Shown here: one piece after another, positions 25,253-34,213 of the stretch
Layout: the number at the start of each line of letters is the position of its first letter
Numbering within the stretch: position 1 is the stretch's first letter
DNA from: Cytophagales bacterium
GTDB taxonomy: Bacteria > Bacteroidota > Bacteroidia > Cytophagales > Spirosomataceae
Reading direction: 5' to 3'
NCBI GenBank assembly: GCA_013298125.1
Contig: JAAFJP010000001.1
Location: 62,001-126,000 of the forward strand
Length of the DNA: 64,000 nt
The notes under the pieces: model-generated
What the model saw: the letters and a program-made list of their open reading frames with translations, nothing else
Told to the model about the DNA's origin: nothing
The model's database searches: none
Position numbers and translations under genes: made by a program

Positions 25253-26611
25253 TCAAATCGGTAATTTAATAATAAATTCTGTTCCTTCGCCCTCAGCACT
25301 CGTTACGTCTATCGTTCCGCCATGTCCCTTGGTAACAATATCATAACTCAAAGACAAGCCCAAACCTGTACCTTCGCCTGTGGGTTTTGTGGTAAAAAAT
25401 GGTTGAAAAATTTTGGCTTTTACAGCATCGGGCATTCCTGTTCCGTTGTCTTTTACTGTTATAATTATCTGGTTATCAATGTTTTTAACACTAACAATAA
25501 CCAAAGGTTTATAACTTTCACTCTTTTCCCTTTTTGCTACGGCATAAAAAGCATTGTTTATCAGATTCAACAAAACCCTCCCAAAGTCTTGCGGAACGAC
25601 ATTAACTTTCGGTAAATTCTCCTCAAAATCCATTTTGAAGTCGGCGTTGAAGCTCTTGTCTTTTGCTCGTAATCCATGATAAGAAAGCCTCAAATATTCA
25701 TCCGCAAGAGCATTAATATCGGTTAATTCTTTCTGTCCTGTGCTTGTACGTGAGTGTTCGAGCATCCCTTTTACAATGCTACTCGCTCGCTTGCCGTGAT
25801 GAGAGATTTTTTCTTGATTTTGGATTAAATCACCCATTAATTCTTTTACTAAATCCTTGTCAATCAAATCTTTATCTAATTCTTCATTGAGTTCTTGTGC
25901 GAGTTCAACACTCATTTCTGAAAAATTATTGACAAAGTTCAAAGGATTCTGAATTTCGTGGGCGATGCCAGCCGTAAGCTCGCCCAAGGATGCCATTTTC
26001 TCGGCGTGAATGAGTTGGTCTTGGGTAGATTTTAGTTCTAAGATGGTTTTTTCTAAGGCATCTTTTTGTTGGGTTAGTTCGGCAGTTCTTTCGGCAACCT
26101 GAACTTCGAGGCTGTTTTTTTTGTCTTCTAAAATCTGTCTTTCAAGTGCCTCTTTTAACTTTTGAGCCTTGTCTCTTTTGAATTGACGTTGTGCATATAT
26201 CCCAAAACCAAACAACCAAATTGAAGCGAATGTTATGATATTGTCAAAGAAATCGTCATTGTTCTTATAAAATTTTGGAACAATTAACTTGAAAATATCG
26301 CTAAAAAATATGGTAATAATGAGTGGTAAAACCGTTAATCCGACAACCCGAATATTTTGCGAAGTACCCTTGGATTTATAAAGAATGTAAAGAACAGCTA
26401 ACGATATGATTTCGAGGTAATTACGGGTAAAAAACTTAACCCCTGACGATTCAGCCACAAGCAATAAAATCAACATCCCCAGCCATGCAAATCTTGTGTA
26501 TTTGTACAGTTCTGGAAGTTGTTTTTCTGTTTCTAAAAAGCGGGTAATTATACGAAGAACACCAGCCAAAATTCCGACTGCCATCGCAATATCTCCATAG
26601 TCAATATTCAT
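25253..26611 (-). CDS. sensor histidine kinase, membrane-bound
   Basis: 452 residues. No signal peptide; about five membrane helices in the first 145 residues, a coiled coil (DKAQKLKEALERQILEDKK, AERTAELTQQKDALEKT), then DHp with His218 (GIAHEIQNPLNF) and the HATPase domain (NLINNAFYAV, DNGTGMP, FFTTKPTGEGTGLGLSLS). The catalytic half is close to that of the kinase at 22162, also at base level, so the two arose by a fairly recent duplication, while the sensor halves are unrelated. No regulator is adjacent; it may feed the same regulators. The degraded PIN pair lies between the two kinases. Confidence 0.88.
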   Translation of the reverse strand: MNIDYGDIAMAVGILAGVLRIITRFLETEKQLPELYKYTRFAWLGMLILLLVAESSGVKFFTRNYLEIISLAVLYILYKSKGTSQNIRVVGLTVLPLIITIFFSDIFKLIVPKFYKNNDDFFDNIITFASIWLFGFGIYAQRQFKRDKAQKLKEALERQILEDKKNSLEVQVAERTAELTQQKDALEKTILELKSTQDQLIHAEKMASLGELTAGIAHEIQNPLNFVNNFSEMSVELAQELNEELDKDLIDKDLVKELMGDLIQNQEKISHHGKRASSIVKGMLEHSRTSTGQKELTDINALADEYLRLSYHGLRAKDKSFNADFKMDFEENLPKVNVVPQDFGRVLLNLINNAFYAVAKREKSESYKPLVIVSVKNIDNQIIITVKDNGTGMPDAVKAKIFQPFFTTKPTGEGTGLGLSLSYDIVTKGHGGTIDVTSAEGEGTEFIIKLPI

Positions 26612-26642
26612 ATTTTCTTAATTTTATGAGGTAAAATAGCTC

Positions 26643-27539
26643 TTATTTCGCATGACCTTTCTCTTTCAAAATTCCTCCTGTGGCTTCTTTGATGATGTGA
26701 ACATAGACAAAGGCTTTATCATCAATATTTATCACTGCTTCGTGTATCTGTTTGATTTCCAGTCGAGTAACGATGGTAACGATAATATCTGTCTCCGTTT
26801 TGACATCAAAACTATTGGGTAAATATCCTTTTTCACCTTTATAAACGGTGATACCTTTCCCTAATTCATTTACCAAAAAACTCTTCACTTCTTCGGGCTT
26901 TGAAGTGATAATATTGACGGCGGTAAATTCCTCAATACCATCAACAACATAATCCGTTGCACGCACGGCAGCAAAGTAAGTAATGATGGAATACATGGCG
27001 GTTTCGATACCAAACTGGAAGGCAGCAATACCAAAAATAATCGTGTTGAATAAGGTCGTAATCTCACTGTTTGACAGTCCCGTTTTGCGTTGTGTAAATA
27101 ATGCTATTACCTCAAAACCATCCAGAACGCCTCCGCCTCTGATGACTAATCCTCCCCCCATTCCGATAAGGATTCCACCAAAAATAGCAATCAATAATTT
27201 GTCATGGGTTATGGGGGCAATGTTTACAAAAATCAGTCCCAATGAGAATAAAACAACCGTAATAATGGTCTGAATGGCGAAGGTTTTACCAATTTTTTTG
27301 TAGCCCATGTAGATAAATGTGGCATTGAAGGCAACAAAAACGACACCAATATTGATTTTGAAAACTTCGTGCAAGAGAATAGAAATACCCGTAACGCCCC
27401 CATCCATAAAGTGGTTAGGAAGCATAAAACCCTTCATGGCAAAAGTGGCTAAAACAGTGCCTACAATGATTTGTAATAGGTTTTTGGAATCCAGAATGGT
27501 TTTCCAGTCGATTGTGTCGGTTAGATGTTTTTTTGACAT
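26643..27539 (-). CDS. YitT family membrane protein
   Basis: 298 residues of the YitT family (DUF161 membrane part plus C-terminal DUF2179). Membrane helices such as LLQIIVGTVLATFAMKGFML and FAIQTIITVVLFSLGLIFVN fill the first 200 residues, with the family's PNHFMDGGVTGISILLHEVF and GGILIGMGGGLVIRGGGVLDG. The C-terminal cytoplasmic DUF2179 reads AVNIITSKPEEVKSFL...GKGITVYKGEKGY. The transported substrate of the family is not established. Single gene, started beside a repeat. Confidence 0.9.
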   Translation of the reverse strand: MSKKHLTDTIDWKTILDSKNLLQIIVGTVLATFAMKGFMLPNHFMDGGVTGISILLHEVFKINIGVVFVAFNATFIYMGYKKIGKTFAIQTIITVVLFSLGLIFVNIAPITHDKLLIAIFGGILIGMGGGLVIRGGGVLDGFEVIALFTQRKTGLSNSEITTLFNTIIFGIAAFQFGIETAMYSIITYFAAVRATDYVVDGIEEFTAVNIITSKPEEVKSFLVNELGKGITVYKGEKGYLPNSFDVKTETDIIVTIVTRLEIKQIHEAVINIDDKAFVYVHIIKEATGGILKEKGHAK

Positions 27540-27554
27540 AATTTGAGGGTTATT

Positions 27555-27701
27555 GGTACGCAGATGACGCAGATTTTCAACCGCAGATTTACGCAGATTT
27601 TTATATTACTGTTTATCGTTTTTCTAAAAATATATTTGGATTGAAAACTTCTGTTATCTGTGTGAATCTGCGTTTACAAATCTGCGTTATCTGCGTGCTA
27701 T
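27555..27701. repeat. inverted repeat of the CGCAGATTTACGCAGAT family
   Basis: Arms of about 45 bases: ACGCAGATGACGCAGATTTT.. on the left and AATCTGCG..ATCTGCGTTATCTGCGTGC on the right, imperfect, with a 50-base loop. It fills the gap between the YitT and M20 genes. Confidence 0.7.
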
Positions 27702-27745
27702 TCACAAATAAATTAACGAAATATTTATTGAATTTCAAAAAAAAC

Positions 27746-29278
27746 TTACTCCATCATCATCAAAGCCACATAGGTTTCGATACCATCCCAGATGTTTTTT
27801 ATTCTAATGTTTTCATTTTCAGCGTGTTGATTATTGTCGTGATTGGCAATCGGAACGGTGATGGTTGATGTTTTAAGAATTTTATCAAACACATAAAGCG
27901 GTAAACTTCCACCCATACTTGGCATTAAAACGATTTTATCTTTCGTGGTTGATTGAACCGCTCTTATCACATTTTGAGCAATCGGTAAATCCATGCGGGT
28001 GCGTTGTGCGTTGTAACCTTCCTTCGCCATCACACGGGCTATGAACGGATATTTCAAACGCTCTTCATCGGTAATGCTCTCATTTTGAGATACATAAAAT
28101 CCTTGCGAACGAATATGCTCAATCACTTTTTGAACTTGTCGTTGAGCATCATTACCTAAAACCAAACGCAAATCTAAGGCTGCTGTAGCAGAGGTCGGAA
28201 TTACGTTGGCTGCCATTTTGCCCACGTTGGCACTCAATAATCCACTAACATTTAAGGACGGTTCACTGATTAGTTCAGCCAAAGATTTTCCGCCACCTTC
28301 TGCCCTTACGAAACCCAATTCTTCTCGCATTTGGTCTTCTACGGGTGGAATATTTTTCAAGGCAATTTTCTCGGATTCCGTCAAAGGCGTTAAGTCATCA
28401 TAAAAACCTTTTATCAAAACTCGTCCGTTATCGTCTTTCATCGAAGCCAATAATTTTGACAACAACATTCCAGGATTAGGAGCCCAATTACCGTAATGTC
28501 CGCTGTGCAGAGGGCGTTTTGAGGCAAATACTTTCACTTCCATATTCACATCCCCACGAACCCCAAAAACCACTTGCTTTCTGCCCGATTGATGTACAGG
28601 TCCATCGCAAATTATCCACAAATCTGATTTGAGTTTTTCTTGGTGTTTTTCTAAAATTTCCGCCAAATGCGTTGAACCCGCTTCCTCTTCTCCTTCAAAG
28701 AAAAACTTGAAATTGATGGAAGGAGTCATGCCCGTTTTTACTAAAACTTTATAAGCTGAAAGTATCGCAAACACGCCCGCTTTATCATCTGAGGCACTTC
28801 TGCCATAAATTCGCCATTCTGGATTGATGGATTCTGTGGGTTTTGGATTAGGAATAATCTTCCCACTTTTCTCCAAAGAAGCATTTAAAAATACTGACTC
28901 AAAAGGTTTTATCCCTTCCGCCCATTGATTGGGATTGACGGGCTGACCGTCGTAATGAGCGTAAAAGATGATGGTTTTCTTAGCATTAGGTGTATTGATT
29001 TCTCCGAAAATGGCAGGAGGAACGCCCTTCGTTTTTCCTTCTAAAAATTGTGGCTTGATACCATTATTTTCCATCATTTTAGCAATGTAGGCGGCAGTTT
29101 TTTGAATGCCTACCGTATCATAAACCACATTCGGAATAGACAATAAACCCATGAATTCTTGTAATAATTGATGCTCATTGGCTTTGCGATACGCCTGTAC
29201 TTTTTCTTGAACAGGATTCTGTCCGAAAGATAGAATTTGAGAAAAAATTAGGGTTACAAGGAGGAAAGATTTTTTCAT
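27746..29278 (-). CDS. M20 family metallo-dipeptidase, secreted
   Basis: 510 residues from the ATG at 29278, giving a signal peptide (MKKSFLLVTLIFSQILSFGQ). An upstream in-frame ATG at 29422 would add 48 residues without a leader and is unlikely. Zinc-site residues of family M20: His and Asp in FYAHYDGQPV, Asp in GRSASDDKAGV, the Glu pair FFFEGEEEAGS, Asp in WIICDGPVH, and a late His in VPIANHDNNQHAENE. The lid/dimerisation domain lies between about residues 215 and 370. Probable role: hydrolysis of dipeptides in the periplasm or outside. A TATATTTG box (29302-29309, minus strand) lies 24 bases before the start. Confidence 0.9.
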   Translation of the reverse strand: MKKSFLLVTLIFSQILSFGQNPVQEKVQAYRKANEHQLLQEFMGLLSIPNVVYDTVGIQKTAAYIAKMMENNGIKPQFLEGKTKGVPPAIFGEINTPNAKKTIIFYAHYDGQPVNPNQWAEGIKPFESVFLNASLEKSGKIIPNPKPTESINPEWRIYGRSASDDKAGVFAILSAYKVLVKTGMTPSINFKFFFEGEEEAGSTHLAEILEKHQEKLKSDLWIICDGPVHQSGRKQVVFGVRGDVNMEVKVFASKRPLHSGHYGNWAPNPGMLLSKLLASMKDDNGRVLIKGFYDDLTPLTESEKIALKNIPPVEDQMREELGFVRAEGGGKSLAELISEPSLNVSGLLSANVGKMAANVIPTSATAALDLRLVLGNDAQRQVQKVIEHIRSQGFYVSQNESITDEERLKYPFIARVMAKEGYNAQRTRMDLPIAQNVIRAVQSTTKDKIVLMPSMGGSLPLYVFDKILKTSTITVPIANHDNNQHAENENIRIKNIWDGIETYVALMMME

Positions 29279-29357
29279 GAGTTTGTGTTGATGTTTTTTC
29301 ACAAATATAATCACATAAAATTTTAAATCCAGTCTCAGAATTTCATGAAAATATGAC

Positions 29358-29382
29358 CTTTCGAGCGAAATATATGAAAAAA
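29358..29382. repeat. isolated copy of the TTCGAGCGAAAT motif
   Basis: CTTTCGAGCGAAATATATGA is followed by an A-run, the same as the motif that occurs four times (two forward, two reverse) before the AAA ATPase gene at 35653-35747. The rest of the 461-base spacer 29279-29739 is AT-rich and contains no gene I can support. Confidence 0.5.
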
Positions 29383-29739
29383 TAGGAATATAGAGATGAA
29401 ACAATACAAGGATATTTTTCAACTAAGATAAAAGGTTTTTCGATACATTTCTGACAAGAGAATCTATTTTACCATTTAATAATTAATGCGGTAAAAACAG
29501 GTCGATTTGTTTTCTATTATAATCAAAAAATATTTTTTTTGGAGTACCATTACTCAGGCTCGTGTCTTCAATTGATACCTTTTGGTAATATAATTAAATT
29601 AATCTTGCTCTTTATAATATACTAATTTGTAGTCACAAAAGATTTTACAGATGCTAACGCTGTGCCATGAAGTGAAGCATTTTTAAATATCATCAACGTT
29701 GTCTTTTGTCTTCCAACAGTAAACTGAAAAATCAAGATT

Positions 29740-32700
29740 ATGAGAAAATTTTATCTAATCATTCTTGCTGCCTTGTTTGCAAGTAGTATCAATGCTCAAA
29801 ATGTAACCGTAAACCCAGGAGCGGGGTCTTATGTTAATTTGTCTTCGGCTTTTGCAGCCATCAATGCAGGTACGCATACGGGGAGCATTTCTATCATCAT
29901 TGTCAATAACACCAGCGAACCCGTTGGAGGGGCAATACTCAATGCCAGCGGTACAGGTTTAGCTTCATATACTTCGATTTCAATCGCTCCCAGCGGAGCA
30001 ATAACCATTTCGGGTGCTATAACGCCAGGATTACCACTCATTGATTTGAACGGGGCTGATAATGTAAGCATCAATGGTCTGAATTTACTCACCATAGAAA
30101 ACGCAACTTTTTCTGCCACCAGTGGCACTTCCACTATCCGCTTCGTGGGAGGTGCTACTGGCAATACTATTACTAACTGCTTTATTAAAGGAGCTTATGC
30201 TGGATCGGTAGCCAATAAAGGGGGCATTATCTTTTTCTCAACGGATGCAGTAACTGCTAATGGTAACGATGACAATACAATTTCCTTTTGCAATATCGGA
30301 CCTCCTGCCTCAAACTTTTTCGGGGTCCTTCCCACCGTGGCGATTTACGGCAATGGCTCTACGACTTCTACCGCCATTGGCAACAGCGGAATATCAATAA
30401 ATAACAATAATATTTTTGATTATTTTGGAAACATAGCAACGAGTGCGGGGGTGGCAACAAATGGGGGTTGTAATACTTGGACAATATCTAACAATCGGTT
30501 CTACCAAACAGGTACCAGAACTTGGGAAGCAGGGGCATTGCACACACCCATTTTGATTGATAACGATATTACCAATAGTGGTGCTCAGGGTTTTACAATT
30601 ACCAATAATGTGATTGGCTATGCTTCTGATATGGCAAGTGGCACGTACACGCTTACGGGTTCTAATGGTTCTTTTCGTGGAATACAATATAGAGGTTTTA
30701 CGGGCGGTGCGGTTTCAAATATCAGCAATAACACAATTGCTGCGGTTAGTCTCACGGGGGTATCTTCTGATGGCGTGAGTTCTGAAAGCCCTTTTATGGG
30801 CATCTACATTGCCAAGGGGGTTGTAATTTCTAACAATAATACCATCGGAAGCCAATCAATAACTGGCTCACTCAGTTATTCTACCAGTTCTTCCTTTCCT
30901 TCTGACGTAATTGGAATTTTTAATTCTAGCTCTAATGCTTGGACGGCAAACAACAATACTATCGGTGGTATTACTGCTGCTAATACCAGCACTGGTGCGG
31001 CTAATATTTTTGGTCTTGGAGTTAATACTTTATCCTCGATAGCAACAAATCTTGCTAATAACTTAGTGGGTGGAACAGTCGCTAATTCTCTGCAAAGTAC
31101 AGCAGCGGCTAGCACAACAGGTACAAAGGTGGTTGGGATTTTAGTTTCTTCCTCTATTGCTACATTATCTGGTAATACCATCCGTAATTTAACTGCTCCT
31201 GGTGGTACGGGTACAGGCACATCTTCTTCGGTTGCGGGCATTGTGTTTAGTAGTACATCCAGCAATAATACGGTAAGTAAAAATACCATCTTCAATCTTT
31301 CTAATACCAATACAACGACCGCCTCCGTAGTAACTGGTATTCAGTTTACGGGTAGTACCGCCAATTTAGTAGAACGTAATTTAATATATGACCTAAGCGT
31401 AGCAACCAACAGTACGGCTGCCGAAGTAAATGGGATAAAAATTGCGGGTGGCACAACTACTTTTCGCAATAATGTAATACGGTTGGGAACAGGCATCAAT
31501 AGTGCCATCGGTACAGGCTCTGCTACGGGCGGTGTAAATGGATTCAACGAACCTTCGGGTACCAATACTTTTTATCACAATAGTGTGTATATCGGCGGCA
31601 CACCCACTACTGGGGCTGGACCTTCTTATGCGTTTAATAGTTCAATAATTACCAATAGCCGTGTGGTTAGAAATAATATTTTTTTTAATGCTCGTAGTAA
31701 CGGTGGGGCTACGGGTAAAAACTATGCGGTAAGTGTAGGTGGTACAGGACCTAATCCCTTTGGATTAACGATTAACAATAACTGCTATTTTACCAATGGA
31801 ACGGGGGCAGTATTTGGTTTCTTTAATTCTACAGATGTGGTAAATTTAGCAGGTTGGCAAACCGCCGTTGGGCAAGATGCCAATAGTATTAGATCCAACC
31901 CCTTGTATATATCCGCTACGGATTTACATTTACAGGCAGGTTCACCAGCCATCAATGTAGCGGCTAATGTGGGCGTAACAAATGATTTTGATGGTGAAAT
32001 CCGCCCTGGTACTAATGCCCAATTTGATATTGGGGCAGACGAAAGAGATGGTATAGTACAACCAACCAATGATATACAAGCAACTGCTTTTATTAATCCA
32101 ATAAATGGTGGTTTCAAAAGTGTAGGAGTTCAATTCTCTCCCCAAGCGTCTTTTACCAATATTGGCTCCAATAATCAGACCAATGTAACAGTGCGTTACA
32201 CGATTTTGAATGCAGGGTCAACCCAAGTATATAACCAAACTTTTGTGATACCAGTCTTAAATTCGGAGGCTTCCACTACCGTTACCTTCCCCAGTGTTAC
32301 CTTGTCAGTAACTGGTACTTATACCATTATCGCCAAAGCAGAACTGGTAGGGGATTTAATAACTTCCAATAATCAAATCATGGGTTCACTTACTGTTATC
32401 CCTTCCTTGTCGGGCATTTATACCGTTGGTACGGGGGGTAATTATGCTTCTCTGACTAACGACTTGGGGATATTTGATGCGATGAATAACTTTGGCGTTA
32501 GGGGAAATATTACCATTAATATTATTTCTGACTTGAATAGTGAAACGGGAACAATTGCCCTCAACGAAAATCCTGCGGGTTTTTCGGTACTTATCAGACC
32601 GAGTGGCGGTGCCAGAATAATCACGGGTAGCAACGCCTCGGCTTTGATTAGGCTAAATGATGCTGATAAAGTAACCATTGATGGCTCTATCAATGGCTCA

Positions 32701-34140
32701 AAGGCTGCTCCCTGTGTAGTAGGAGGCGATTCTACCTTGCGACAATTGACTATTCAAAATACCAATACGGGTACATCTGCCTGTGTTTTGTCTATATCAA
32801 GTGTGGTAAATGGTGCTAACAATAATATAATCAAGAATGTAAAGATTTTGGGTCAAAGCTCTACTTCTACACTATTGGGAATTTCAATGGGAGGTGCCAC
32901 GCCCAATACAGCAGGTACAGACGGTGATAATAATCGTGTAGAAAACTGTTCTTTTAAACGAATGACTTTAGGTATCTATGGTTCAGGGGCATCGGTTACT
33001 AATCAAAATACGGGAACTGTGATTACCCAAAACGACCTATCTGCTCTTTCGACAGGTACTCCTTCGACAAATAGGATTAGAAAATTAGGAGTTTTGATAT
33101 TTAATGACAACGGTGCATTGGTTAGCTACAATAGTATTGGAGGAATGGATAATAACGAATCATATGATGCGATTGGAATTGGAATTGGTATTCAGCAAGT
33201 GAATGCTACCTATGTAGGAGGGAGTGGTGGTGTAAATAATGCTTTGGTAACGAATAATAAGATTAACGGTATTAACAGCAATTCTACTGTTGGATTTTCT
33301 GCCGCAGGTATTGCGGTGGCAGGTAATAGTGGTGGTGCTAATATTATCAGTAATAATATGATTACTGGGGTAATATCAAACAGTACTTCACCCGACTTGC
33401 TTGCGGGTATATTTGTGGCTGGTGAAGCGGGTTCAGATACGAGAATATATCATAACTCTGTGTCTATGACTGGAAACAGAGGTACTACCGCCAATCAGAT
33501 GCCCAGTTATGGCATTGCGATAACGGGTACAGACCCAGTGGTTGAGCTGAAGAACAATATTTTTTACAATATTCAGGAACCTGGCAGCGGAGGAGCAAAT
33601 ACCAAAGCATACGCTATTGGTATGGCAACAAGTACATTTAGTAATTTGAATTCAAATAATAATGATTTTTTTGCAGCAGGTACACAACCTGGTCATTTCC
33701 GAAGTGGCTCATTGGGTGTAACTGGCGGTACTGATTATGCCACACGAGCTTTATGGACTACTGCCACTGGCAAAGATGGTAATTCGGCACAATTACTTCC
33801 TCCGTTTCTCAATACTACCAACGATTTACATTTAACCGCTAAAATGACAGGAATTACAGGGACACCGCTTGCCACTGTTACAACCGATTTTGACTGTCAA
33901 GCTCGTGCTGCTGTGCCAGAAGTGGGAGCGGATGAATTTGGCATCATCAGCATCGCCAATGGCTTATGGACTGTACCAGCTACTTGGAATATAAACCGTG
34001 TACCCATTGCCAGTGATGTGGTCATTATTGATACTCCCCACACCGTTACGCTCAATAGTACGGGCAATGCCAAAAGTGTCTTACAAAAAGGTAAATTGAT
34101 ATTGGGTAATATTAGTGCTTTATTGAGGTTAGGGTTTTAG
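29740..34140 (+). CDS. large secreted repeat protein, probable parallel beta-helix
   Basis: 1466 residues with a signal peptide (MRKFYLIILAALFASSINAQ). The body is rich in Asn, Thr, Ser and Gly with many short runs like SINNNNIFDYFG, ISNNTIAAVS and ANNNTIGGIT, the ladder pattern of right-handed beta-helix (pectate-lyase-like) proteins. The first block opens with YVNLSSAFAAINAG and a second one begins near residue 890 with YASLTNDLGIFDAMN. In between (about 780-880) is a CARDB-like stretch (NDIQATAFINPINGGFKSVG, NQTNVTVRYTILN). The end reads ANGLWTVPATWNINRVPIASD..., the start of a common Bacteroidota beta-sandwich, and stops at ALLRLGF without the type IX sorting domain seen in other proteins here. 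Role unknown; surface or glycan-binding. Confidence 0.8.
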   Translation: MRKFYLIILAALFASSINAQNVTVNPGAGSYVNLSSAFAAINAGTHTGSISIIIVNNTSEPVGGAILNASGTGLASYTSISIAPSGAITISGAITPGLPLIDLNGADNVSINGLNLLTIENATFSATSGTSTIRFVGGATGNTITNCFIKGAYAGSVANKGGIIFFSTDAVTANGNDDNTISFCNIGPPASNFFGVLPTVAIYGNGSTTSTAIGNSGISINNNNIFDYFGNIATSAGVATNGGCNTWTISNNRFYQTGTRTWEAGALHTPILIDNDITNSGAQGFTITNNVIGYASDMASGTYTLTGSNGSFRGIQYRGFTGGAVSNISNNTIAAVSLTGVSSDGVSSESPFMGIYIAKGVVISNNNTIGSQSITGSLSYSTSSSFPSDVIGIFNSSSNAWTANNNTIGGITAANTSTGAANIFGLGVNTLSSIATNLANNLVGGTVANSLQSTAAASTTGTKVVGILVSSSIATLSGNTIRNLTAPGGTGTGTSSSVAGIVFSSTSSNNTVSKNTIFNLSNTNTTTASVVTGIQFTGSTANLVERNLIYDLSVATNSTAAEVNGIKIAGGTTTFRNNVIRLGTGINSAIGTGSATGGVNGFNEPSGTNTFYHNSVYIGGTPTTGAGPSYAFNSSIITNSRVVRNNIFFNARSNGGATGKNYAVSVGGTGPNPFGLTINNNCYFTNGTGAVFGFFNSTDVVNLAGWQTAVGQDANSIRSNPLYISATDLHLQAGSPAINVAANVGVTNDFDGEIRPGTNAQFDIGADERDGIVQPTNDIQATAFINPINGGFKSVGVQFSPQASFTNIGSNNQTNVTVRYTILNAGSTQVYNQTFVIPVLNSEASTTVTFPSVTLSVTGTYTIIAKAELVGDLITSNNQIMGSLTVIPSLSGIYTVGTGGNYASLTNDLGIFDAMNNFGVRGNITINIISDLNSETGTIALNENPAGFSVLIRPSGGARIITGSNASALIRLNDADKVTIDGSINGSKAAPCVVGGDSTLRQLTIQNTNTGTSACVLSISSVVNGANNNIIKNVKILGQSSTSTLLGISMGGATPNTAGTDGDNNRVENCSFKRMTLGIYGSGASVTNQNTGTVITQNDLSALSTGTPSTNRIRKLGVLIFNDNGALVSYNSIGGMDNNESYDAIGIGIGIQQVNATYVGGSGGVNNALVTNNKINGINSNSTVGFSAAGIAVAGNSGGANIISNNMITGVISNSTSPDLLAGIFVAGEAGSDTRIYHNSVSMTGNRGTTANQMPSYGIAITGTDPVVELKNNIFYNIQEPGSGGANTKAYAIGMATSTFSNLNSNNNDFFAAGTQPGHFRSGSLGVTGGTDYATRALWTTATGKDGNSAQLLPPFLNTTNDLHLTAKMTGITGTPLATVTTDFDCQARAAVPEVGADEFGIISIANGLWTVPATWNINRVPIASDVVIIDTPHTVTLNSTGNAKSVLQKGKLILGNISALLRLGF

Positions 34141-34164
34141 GGAGTTGGAGATAGAGATATTTGT

Positions 34165-34195
34165 ATCCGTAGATTTATCATAGAAATCCACGGAT
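34165..34195 (+). terminator. hairpin after the beta-helix gene
   Basis: ATCCGTAGATTT pairs with AAATCCACGGAT (one mismatch) 24 bases after the stop. The T-run is poor, so it is only a possible terminator. Confidence 0.4.
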
Positions 34196-34213
34196 GTAAA
34201 ACAAAACTTTATT

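Noticed and set aside
27555-27701. A possible CRISPR-like array because of the repeated CGCAGAT units
   Set aside because: The units are inverted and unevenly spaced, with no regular spacers or cas genes; it is a REP-like inverted repeat.
29279-29422. A 48-residue N-terminal extension of the M20 dipeptidase
   Set aside because: It would hide the signal peptide that begins at 29278 and covers a probable promoter box.
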